Source: Chaetoderma sp. LZ-2023a (lineage: Eukaryota; Mollusca; Caudofoveata; Chaetodermatida; Chaetodermatidae). From it: a DNA stretch of 64,000 bases. The stretch spans positions 137,482,508-137,546,507 of the forward strand of contig CM067374.1 of NCBI GenBank assembly GCA_034401795.1, given 5' to 3'. A model generated the notes under the pieces. The model was given only the letters and a program-made list of their open reading frames with translations, was not told the origin of the DNA and ran no database searches. This document shows, one piece after another, positions 54,701 through 64,000 of this stretch. The translations under genes were made by a program, and so were the position numbers. Position 1 is the stretch's first letter, and the number at the start of each line of letters is the position of its first letter.

Positions 54701-57700
54701 AGCCATCATAAACAAGAGGCGCAAGGGGTCTGTAATGCTCACCTGCAATTAGTGGCTAGTACTGGACACTGGCAAAACTAAACAATTGAATTTGTTTGAA
54801 CAAGATGGCTGCTGGAAAAACTGAACATCTTAAATTTCACTATATAAGTGTGGAATCTTACCAGAATAAGGTCATTCTTGTTCAGCGGCCATATTGGATT
54901 TAGGTCAATCCGTTCCTTTTGAACAAACTTTTATCCATATTGCGCAAGGGTGCTTTTTGCCAAATTAGGTTTAAATCCGCCGAGTGGTTCATGAGAAGAT
55001 ATTTTTAATTTACCATTGTTTGACTATGTGAGATTTTGACGTCCTGCAGTCATCTTAGATTTTGTTGGATCGGCTTCGTTTGAGCAGTCAGACCGTCCAC
55101 TCTTATGTCAGCTTAATCATGTAAAGGTCAAGCCGGGAAAAAATGCTCTCTGCAGTGGTCTGGAAGACAGTCCATGATGAATTATTTTGAAACGATTATT
55201 TGACTGGTTGGGATATTCAACTTAGTTTTAAAATATTCGCCAGTTGATATGTATACATCGTCACTTTGACATTTACCGTAGATTCTCGGAATTCATGTTT
55301 CAAATCAATGGATGGATCCAATCTGTTACTTAACAATATGACATCATAATCCATTACGTGACATGTAGGCGTGGTTCACAATCGTCATTAACAGAAAATA
55401 CTCCATCATGAAGCGGGAACAGGATGTCAAAGGTATGAATTGATAGACTATTACTAAACATTCTGCACCAACATCAGGCAGTTAAAATTAGTTTCAAAAT
55501 ATATGTGATTATGAGAATTCACGGTTCAAAGATAAATCAATCTCAACGTACAGAAATAGGTGGGGCAGATCGGGAAATCAATCACTCAATTGAAAATTAA
55601 GTGAATGAAAATCGAAGTCTGTGTCACTAAAGTGTATGATTCACATATCTTTGATAAAGTAACAATTTAATAAACTTTCTGCCTAATTAGTCTGCAGAAT
55701 TAAATGTCTCGCCTTCTGTTTGTCACAGTGACCTTGACCGTTGACCTCATTATCATCCAACTTCTTCTTAACCACATAGGCAACCATGTGCCCATGTTTA
55801 GTTGGGATAGGGTTAACCAATCTTGAGATATAAGTTGAGAAGTTTTGCTAAACGCAAAAACCTAACATTGAAAAAAATAACCAATCTTGAGATATATGCC
55901 GAGAAGTTTTGCTAAACGCAAAAATTTAACATAAAAAACCCCCAGAGTTTTGTATCAAGGTCAAATTGACCGTGACCTTTGACCTCATCATCCTGCTGCT
56001 TCCTAACAGTATGGGTAACCATTTGTCCAAGTTTGCTTGAAATAGGGTTAACCAATCTTGAGATATAAGCCGAGAAGTTTATTGTTGATAAACATGTTGA
56101 TGCCGTCGTTGTCGGAAAAGTGCTACCTATGTCTCACTTTTTCTGCTTCGCACAGGCGACTCAAAAAACCTCAACAGCTTATTTGTAATGTATATAGTTA
56201 CTTTGACATTTTTCAAAGTTTCAAATATGTTTCCCATTTGCCTAAACAGTGGGCAGGGCTCAGCTAGAAATGGAGGTATATTCGGAGGAAAGCATCCATA
56301 GGGAATAGATATCCAAATTTGTTCAAACGAATGCGATCAATTGGCCAACGACCATCTTGGATTTTGGGCGAATTAATGTCTTTAAAAATCTCCGAAACTA
56401 TTTGGGGGATCGACACAAAACTCATGAAATATTATGTAGGGAAAGAGCTGAACCAGATTTGTTCAAAGAAACTTGATTGGCCAAATATTTTGGCGGCCAT
56501 CTTGGATGAGCTTGTTTTTGCGAAAACGACTTCTCCAGGAACGCTGAATGGATTGCCCCCAAAATTTGGGAGATACTCATGATTAGGGACTAAGGATCAT
56601 TAAAGTTTGTTTCCAGGGAAGGTGATATGTAAAAAAACATAGCCGCTGTAGGCCAATCAAAATGTTGCATATTTGGTGGCCATCTTGGATTTTGTCCGAT
56701 TTTTAACTCACCTGGCCAGAATACCCAAGTGAGCTTATGACATGTTCATCAACTTATTCTTTAATCAACTTCTCAAGAACCATTGGTGTGATTTCAATTA
56801 TATTCGGCAGGAAGCATTCTTAGGGTATGGAGATTCAAGTTGGTTCAAACGAAGCCGATCGTCCAATTTGGCTGTTGACTGTCTTAGATTTTATCTTATT
56901 TTTAAAAACGTCTTTAAATATCTTGTCCGAAACCACTAAGGGGATCGATTCAAAACTCATGAAATATGATCTAGGGCACGAGCTGAACCAAGGTTGTTCA
57001 AGGGGTCTTGGATGACCTAATTTTCACGAAAACAACTCCAGATAAAATGACAGAATTGATTAACGGATCTGGCCGAAATTTGGGATATATGATTAGGAAC
57101 TAAGGGGCCATTAAAATTTGTTCAAGGGAAGGTTACACGTAAATCCCCATAGCTGCCTCACACAGTCCAATCAAAATGTAGCGTGTTTGAAACATCATCT
57201 ATGGTAACAGCTGAACCAAATTTGTTCAAGGGACCTTGATTGGCCTAATGCTTTAGTGGCCATCTTGGATGACCTAGTTTTTAGGAAAACAACATCTCCA
57301 AAACCACTGAACGTATCAGGTCGAAATTTGGGAGATATGTTTAGGGACTAAGGGCCATAAAGGTTTGCTCATGGGAAACATGCCCGCTGTGTTCTTGTTA
57401 TTCTGGTCAACTCCTTAGAGTTCCACAGGGCTAGAAATTAACTTTTCTTAATCGTGTTTCATGCGGACCAGTTCACCAGAAAATGTACAGATCTGTGGAA
57501 TTTTGTCCTGATCCGTACTTAGGGTCAAACTTACGACTCGGGTGTGATGTGCAATGTTCTTACCCGAGGCCCTCAGATTTTGAAATCCAGATTCTCTCAA
57601 GGGGCATCAGCTCCATTTCTTATGGCAAATATTAATCTTTGGACTGGTGGAAAATTTCTCTTTCTAGTCTAACTAATATTTTTTCTTTATATAATCTATA

Positions 57701-58742
57701 AAGCCGGGTCCCAGTGACCCAATGGCATACCAAACTGAACCTAACTCCGAAAGCCTAGGATGAATTGTAAGCAGCGAAAAAATAAGCTGTACAACTTTTT
57801 GTTACTGTATGGGCTCACCGCATGCTTGTGTCTACTCAGTAGTCATGTCCAAGCACTGGGATTTCCACAAAATGGACATTGACATGTCACAAGCCTTCGA
57901 CACAATTAAACGCTCCAAGTTTCTAGATGTACTACACCAGGCCATTTGCAATGAGGATGAGCTACGAGTAGTGAGACTATTACTGGCAGACACCAGCTGA
58001 GAGTACGAGTCAAGTCAGTGGAGTCTGTAGAGTTTGAGACACCAATCGTCTACCCACAGGCAGATGGTCTATCTCCGATGCTTTTCACCTGTTACCTTGC
58101 TGCTGGATTGAAATTTGTGCAGGAGAATTCCACAAGAGCAAACTCCCAGTGGCCATACTTGGTATGGCACTAGAGATGGAATATGCCGCCGATGTGGACT
58201 TCGTAGACGAGGAAAAGAAACCCCTTGACAAACTTCTCTCAATAGCTTCAAGCAAAATAAAAATTGAGAATCTCTTCATGAATGAATCCACTACAGAGTT
58301 CACCCGCATATACCGGTACCTATCTACAAAGCATGAAACTAAAGAAAATGACAATCCACTTCGTGGTGGCGAACCATGGAGGAAAAGTAAAATCCAGACC
58401 TCACTGTATTGTAGTACTCCTCACATTACTGCACACTGCTTCATGGGAAACATAGCTTTCCAGTCCTTCTGAAAACTATGGATTTGTCTATATCAAAGTT
58501 GCTTATTGACAAAAACTTGTTTATCCTTTGACAGCTCTAGACAAACTTGATGCCTGCCACCGCAAACACCTACGCACCATCACTGGACACTGATGGCCAG
58601 ACAGCATAATTGCCAACGATTCACTATACAGTCTCCACAAAATTTGTAATACATCACTGCTATCCGTAAGGTCACCAAGCAAGGACGGTCCATGTTTGGC
58701 CATGTGCTATGGATGCCAGGGGACACACCAGCACAGAGAGCC
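51757..58742. repeat. large near-identical duplication, copy 2
   Basis: Same content as 44016-51241 minus 211 bp and 29 bp. The 15 bases between the gap and the copy (CATGACACGTGTGTT) do not match copy 1. It holds a second right-hand DIRS ITR at 54341-54642, without a second left ITR. Confidence 0.97.
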
Positions 58743-58919
58743 TTGGAATTCATCCTACTGGGAGCCAGTATATATATAGCCAGGAGAGGATGTAATTGCA
58801 TAAATCTGTTAAGTGTGCTACGAGGTGACCTCAAGAAAGCAGCACTTTGTACAATCAAATCAAGAATGGACCTGAAGAAGCTAAAGTTTTTGGCGGAGGA
58901 CAAGACACCTGTGTGGTAA
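57806..58919 (+). pseudogene. LINE ORF2 fragment (LINE C), copy 2, with C-terminus
   Basis: Same blocks as copy 1, continuing past its end with GASIYIARRGCNCINLLSVL and RMDLKKLKFLAED, the expected C-terminal pattern of this LINE group, up to the TAA at 58917-58919. The YADD Asp is lost as in copy 1, so the enzyme is dead in both. Confidence 0.8.
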
Positions 58920-58974
58920 CTGAAAGACTGATTGCAGCTGTAGGATGGTTCTACTACTACAGCTGCAGATTACA

Positions 58975-59065
58975 GTACTCATAGATAATGCTGCATGATA
59001 CAATTGGGCTGGAAGCTGTTGCTTCATGCAGTCCAGTTAACAACAGGATATTCAACTGATATGAC
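58975..59065. repeat. F2-like hairpin
   Basis: GGGCTGGAAGCTGTTGCTTC...AGTCCAGTTAACA...GATATTCAACTG resembles the F2 central hairpin. Confidence 0.45.
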
Positions 59066-59102
59066 TGGTATTGCTTAATATCTTAGAATGATTAACCCAC
59101 GT

Positions 59103-59836
59103 TTTGAAAAACCATCTTGGATCTTGTAATCGTGTCTGTCTGTCCGTCTGTCATGTTATCCTCCCAAACCATTGTGTGAAATTCAACCAAATTTGGTATA
59201 TGTGTTGCCCATAGGATTGCATTTTGCAAGACGATATTTATATTTGGCTTCGCCCCATAAAAATTGTCCGTTACGCTATCTCCTCCCAAACAGTTGGGTG
59301 GAATTCAACTAAAGTTACTATGTGACCTAACCATATCATTGTGCTTTGCAAGATGACATTTAGCTTTGGTTTCGCCTAAGCGGGTCAGGTGGTGTGGTCA
59401 AAAGTTCAAATATTAAAAAGGCTGTCCTTCACGATCTCCTCCCTAACCATTAGGTGGAACTGAACCAAATTTGGTATGTCGGTTATCCATATGATTGCGC
59501 TTTGCAAGACAATATTTAAATTTGGCTCCGCCCACAGGTTCAAAAGGTCAAATATCATAAATATGATAAGTGTCCATCACACAATCTCATCTGAAACCGC
59601 TGTTTTGTATGTGTGTTACCCAAATAATTATCGATTGCATGACAATATTTATGTTAAACTCCGCCCCCAGGGGGTGGAGAAGGGATCAAAAGGTCAAGAA
59701 ATTGATTGTAATGCAACTCTAATGAAACTGGTGGTCGGACTTCAACCAAATCTGGTAGGTGAGCTATGTATATGATTTTGGAGTGCAAGAGGACATTTGC
59801 ATTTGGCTCCGCCCCCATGGGTGGGGTGAAGTGGGG
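59103..59836 (+). repeat. five-unit degenerate tandem repeat (about 140 bp)
   Basis: Each unit has a CCAAACCATT-like start, GAATTCAACCAAATTTGGTA, GATTGC(A/G)(T/C)TTTGCAAGA and ends TTTGGCTCCGCCC. Unit ends lie near 59250, 59377, 59531, 59666 and 59811. A TGTCTGTCTGTCCGTCTGTC run precedes the first unit. Confidence 0.8.
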
Positions 59837-60865
59837 GTCAAGGCAAATTGGTGAACGTGAGGATATGCGATGACGTGTCATCGACCAAACAATATAGGTC
59901 CTAATTTGCTAAAATAAATAGGCTATGTGTCGCACTTGGCCACGTACACCAAGTAGTAGAATGAATGGCTTGTTAGGTTGACTGCGCCACAACACCACCC
60001 ACACATGCCAGAGAATTTTGTATTTTTAACCTTCGTTTGACGATTTTCTGATGTATTTTTTGATCTACAAAGGAAAATATTTGCAATACATGAATCGCAC
60101 TTGAACCTGTATAAAAGCGGTAAATTTCTCATAATAGATATGATGTGTCATCAATACCTTGGGGCAACATATCATTTATTTTAGTCCATTTCAAGCATGT
60201 ACCAAGTATGTTTACATTTATAACAAGCATTCTGTAAGTATTCTGTAGCAATACATGTCCCCTACCTGGTGATATAAATCTTTAGAGATTGACAGTCAAA
60301 TACTCCATTAAAAATTGACAGAAGCAGCTGAAGCTCGAACATGATCTGTAACTTCTCATAACATAGCAATAAACCAAGTAAGTCTTAGTTATATATGGTG
60401 AAGGAGAAGGAAATTTAGTGTTGAATTATAGATTTCTTAAGACATTGGGGTGGGGGAAGACTGAAATCAGTCTCTCTCAGACTCTCTAGAAAAACTTTGA
60501 CCTTAATTAAAATTTTATTTAGTTACAATCCCTGGTCACATTGTGACATATGGGCAACATAAATGTCCAATATTTACAGAATACCTAAAATATTATTGTT
60601 CATAGAATCACATGACCATTTGTATGTCTGGGCCTCCCCGCCATTGTGGGGGCTATTGCTACGCCACTGGATTTGGCCACATCAATGTTATAGGCGTGTA
60701 TGTAATTTGAAGTCATGCAGAGACCCCAAAATGACCAATTTATGGCACTTTTTTGGGGCCATGAAAATTAGGGGCCTTATGCAAATCCACATGTTGTACT
60801 GCCTTAAGTTCGGCCCTGTCCTTATTGGCATAACTGTACTAAGTACTGCACAAAGTATAAAATTA
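59837..60865. other. no gene recognised
   Basis: AT-rich. A 103-codon frame at 60563-60874 has no recognisable domain and I do not call it a gene. Confidence 0.4.
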
Positions 60866-60867
60866 AT

Positions 60868-61024
60868 TCATTAAAGACTTACCATTGGAAAGACTGGCTC
60901 GTTTATCGAGTCAGTCATTCATGGTAAGTTTTCAAAAATAGTATTCGCTTAGCATTCAAATATGGACATTTCTTAAGACCACTGCAAAGGCTATTTTTGG
61001 TCAGCTTAACCACTAAAGGGTTAA
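60868..61024. mobile_element. F1 fold-back element, copy
   Basis: ACTTACCATTGGAAAGACTG hairpin; the right end runs GACCACTGCAAAGGCTATTT...ACTAAAGGGTTAA, mirroring the left end of the copy at 30424. Confidence 0.72.
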
Positions 61025-61239
61025 AATACCACAGATTACACTAATTGGTTGATGAAGTAAGCGGTAAATCCTACATTTGAATTGTGTCATAAAACTACTA
61101 TTGTTGACTTGAAACAGTGTGATCCAGCCGGATCAGTTACTGTCCTACAGCAGTGGTCCGTTACTGATCTGTCATGTCTGTATGCCAAAAACTTATGGAT
61201 CATGTGATCAGTTGTTAATGCCCTCCTTCTACTTATAGC

Positions 61240-61900
61240 CTGATGGTCTTTCTATTTGAAATGCCTATTTATGTTCCAGGCGAGCCTTTGCGCCTCTTCT
61301 TTAAAACGTCTACAAATCTTCGAAACTGCTGAATGTATGGGGCCAAAATTTGGAAAGTTGACTAGGACTAAGGGCCATTAAAGTTTGTTCAAGGGAAGTT
61401 AGTACACTAAAAAACATGGCCGACCGACCAATCAGCATTATGGCAGACAAACTGACGGCAGATTGGTTTCCGGATGATAACCCCATTACCGTTTATAAGA
61501 TCGCTTTCTATCTTTGATTCAAAACTCATGAAACATTATTTCCGAAAAAGTTGGTCCCGATCCCAGGATGCTTCATAATAAGGAAAAATCTGACCAGAGT
61601 GATGATGCCAGCGACCTATCAGTTAGTGCTGAAGAAGTGACCGAGATGGTCATGAAAGCTACACTCAAACAATTTCTACATCCCGGAGAGGTAACAAATT
61701 TTTCCTTATCATGAACCATTGTTTAGAAAACAGCTGACCTAAGATTGTTCAAGGGAACTTGATTGGCCAATCGCTTCAGTGGCCATATTGGATGACCTAA
61801 CTTTCACAAAAATTACTCAACAACCACTGAAGTGATTGGGCCAAAATTTAGGAAATCTGGTTAGGGCCATTTACATTTTTTTGCGGGAATTTATTATGTT
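61240..61900 (-). mobile_element. R1 repeat fragments, reverse orientation
   Basis: A 5' end on the minus strand lies at about 61265-61303 (AAGAGGCGCAAAGGCTCGCC). More reversed R1 modules continue to 61900. Confidence 0.65.
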
Positions 61901-61952
61901 GTCCAATACCCGCGGCGTCATTTTACAATCAGGACGTGAAAAGTCTATTTTG

Positions 61953-63229
61953 AAACCAAGAGGCCCAAGAGGCCTGTATCGCTCACCTAGACAATAGGCA
62001 TTTCAACTAGAATGCTCTTTATCAACAAGATGGCCAGCAAACCATTTATCCGATAGTTTCGAAAATTGCAAATTTGAGATCAGAATACACAAAAACACAT
62101 AAAAACAATTTCTGCCTCAAAATCCATCAAATAAAAAAATCCAATATGACCACCAAACATGCTATATTTTGATTGGCCCACGGCGGCCATGTTTTTTTGA
62201 CGGATCAACTTCTCTTGAACAAACTTTAATCCTAATCATATCTGTCAAATTTCGGCCCAATCCCTTCAGCGCGTCTGGAGAATAAGTCATTTTCACTACA
62301 ACTAGGTCAACCAAGATGGCCGCCAAACCATTTGACCAATCAAGTTCCCTTGCCATAAATCATATTTCATGAGGCTTGCATCAATTCCCCAAGCCGTTTC
62401 GGAGAAGATTTTTAAAGACGTTTCCTAAAATCGGCCTAAATCCAAGATGGCCACCAGACAAATTGGCTGATCGGGTTCATTTGAACAAACTCAGATCGCT
62501 ATGCCCTATGAATGCTTCCTCCCAAATATAATTGAAATCGGCCCAGGGGTTCTTGAGAAGAAGTCGTTTAAAGAATTCCCCATTGCTTTACTATGGACCC
62601 ATTGCTTCACTATGGGAGCCTTTGGCGGGAAAACAAACCAAGATGGCAGCCAGTCTTTATCCGACAGTCTCGAAAGTGGCATATTTGAACTCGCCACACT
62701 GATAAGCATATATAGAGCAATTTTCGCCATCAAAATACATCAAATACAAAAAAGTTAATGTGACGAAAAAACTTCCCTTGAACAAACTTGAAAGGCACTT
62801 AGTCCCTAAGTATATTTACAAAATTTCAGCTCTATCCCTTCAGCGGTTCTGGAGAAGTCATTTTCGCGAAAACTAGGTCATCCAAGATGGCCGCCAAGCA
62901 TCGGCCGATCAGGTTGCCTTGAACAAACTTGGGTCTATCACTGCCACAGATGATGTGTTATGAGTTTTGAATCAATTCCTCCAGCGGTTTCGGAGAAGAT
63001 TTTTTAAAGTGTTTCTAAAAATCGGCCATTTTTGCCGGTGCCCATTTTTGATTTTGCCCGATGGGCTTCATTTGAACAAACTTGAATCTCTATGCCCTAG
63101 GGATGCTTCCTGCCAAATATAATTGAAATCGGCCCAGTGGTTCTTCAAAAGTCGTTTTAAAGGAAAAGTTGACGGACGGATGGTCGCCACGACATAAGCT
63201 CACTTGGCCTTTCAGGCCAGGTGAGCTAA
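61953..63229 (+). mobile_element. R1 repeat, full length
   Basis: 5' end AACCAAGAGGCCCAAGAGGCC then GCTCACCTAG; 3' end GACGGACGGATGG and the AGCTCACTTGGCC / GGCCAGGTGAGCT hairpin, ending CTAA at 63229. About 1.28 kb with five CCAAGATGGC motifs. It is shorter than the 37601 copy by module number. Confidence 0.8.
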
Positions 63230-63339
63230 CAATGTTGCATTTTAACATTTGACTCCAGCATTGGCATACTTCTTTGGGACCCTCTGGGCAAGCTTCCACT
63301 CGTGTTTGGACAAGATCCGTCCGTCCTGTAGAACAAGTG

Positions 63340-63420
63340 TTATAAATTGAAAACAATGTTGCTGGAATGGCTGGCTCGAATGTGGTAAATTTTCTCTCGG
63401 TCTGCATTTGTATGTTCCAT
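63340..63420. repeat. F1 fragment
   Basis: GCTGGAATGGCTGGCTCGAA...GTGGTAAATTTTC...CGGTCTGCATTTG. Partial. Confidence 0.45.
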
Positions 63421-63544
63421 TGTAAATGCTATCAATCATGTCAATTATCCCGTGGTAGCTCAAATTCAGAAAATAGCTTCATACTGTCAGAATTCTGGAA
63501 TATGACTCAAGCGGCAGGTGTGCTAGACAGGTATTCTTTAAACA

Positions 63545-64000
63545 GCACGGCCATCTTGGATTTTGTCACAAAAACATGTAATTTACATAATCCAAGATGG
63601 CCGCCAGCCAAACAGGTCGATCTGCTTTGTTTGAACAAATTTGAAATCATATGCCCTAAAGATACTTCCTGTAAAATATAATTGAAATAGACCAAGTAGT
63701 TCGCAAGATTTAGGCTTCAAAATCCATCAAATAAAAAAATCCAAAATGGCCATCAAACGTGTTACATTTTGATTAGCCCAAGGCGCCCATGTTTTTGGGC
63801 GGACTAACTTCTCTTGAACAAACTTTAATGTCCCTTAGTCCCTAATCATATCTGCCAAATTTCGGCCCTATCCCTTCAGCAGTTCTGGAGTCATCTTCGG
63901 GAAAACTAGGTCATCAAAGATGGCCGCCGAACTAGTTGCAAGTTCTCTTGAACAAAGTTGGTTAAACTCTTGCCCTAGATGATATTTCATCAGTTCTGAA
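63545..64000 (+). mobile_element. R1 repeat, runs off the window
   Basis: Three (A)AGATGGCCGCC/GGCCATCTTGG motifs and typical R1 modules; cut by the window edge. Confidence 0.7.

Noticed and set aside
59103..59836. CRISPR array
   Set aside because: Units are long, degenerate and contiguous with no unique spacers, and the DNA is eukaryotic.
60563..60874. 103-codon plus-strand frame as a gene
   Set aside because: No domain, no repeat of the pattern elsewhere, no splice or promoter support.

Overview
This 64 kb window is repeat-dominated eukaryotic DNA. It has no operons or bacterial gene structure. It carries non-LTR and DIRS-type retrotransposons, a tRNA-derived SINE, many short fold-back elements, Pol II style promoter and splice signals, and a 500-base assembly gap. 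The element types fit a marine invertebrate. The 3' end of the commonest repeat (GGAC steps, then a hairpin built on AGCTCACTTGGCC / GGCCAGGTGAGCT) reminds me of bivalve and other marine invertebrate genomes, but I cannot fix the species from sequence alone.

Layout. 1-4.4 kb (minus strand): the gag and reverse-transcriptase part of a DIRS-type tyrosine-recombinase retrotransposon, cut by the window edge and broken by frameshifts. 4.4-9 kb: upstream sequence, a TA microsatellite, fold-back elements, and a 1.55 kb hAT-like element with a 6-bp target duplication. 9.6 kb: a tRNA-type SINE. 10.6-15.2 kb (plus): a decayed LINE with ORF1-like, endonuclease, reverse transcriptase, CCHC and a CTGAA-type 3' tail. 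15.6-19.0 kb (plus): a CR1-type LINE, much better preserved, followed by a 136-bp near-identical re-copy of its own interior. 19.6-24.4 kb: two minus-strand LINE pieces either side of about 3.5 kb of non-repetitive DNA that holds a textbook promoter (CCAAT repeats, CRE, TATA). 24.4-35.3 kb: dense short repeats, including a 931-bp inverted repeat.

35.35-37.21 kb (minus): the only convincing host-type protein gene. It is an intact single-exon reading frame of 619 codons with a CENP-B/pogo-type double helix-turn-helix DNA-binding region, basic nuclear-localisation-like clusters and no DDE transposase domain, so it is probably a domesticated or transposase-derived DNA-binding protein. It sits between inverted arms of a dispersed fold-back repeat.

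37.6-39.7 kb: a full-length copy of the commonest repeat (called R1 here), split by a nested hAT MITE with an 8-bp target duplication. 39.72-46.90 kb: a second DIRS-type element with complete architecture: 275-bp perfectly matching inverted terminal repeats, an internal complementary region copying both outer ends, and a tyrosine-recombinase remnant, but a decayed interior. 44.0-51.24 kb is repeated almost perfectly at 51.76-58.74 kb across the gap. The arrangement looks like two unmerged overlapping contigs, though a recent tandem duplication is possible. 59-64 kb: a five-unit degenerate tandem repeat, then more R1 copies.

Repeat families named in this annotation: R1 (Helitron/HINE-like, carries YY1-like motifs), F1 (piggyBac-like fold-back), F2 (fold-back with CRE-like outer arms), F3 (short fold-back), F4 (about 0.9 kb dispersed repeat), D (about 160-bp units with nuclear-receptor-like half-sites). 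Family assignments are by eye.
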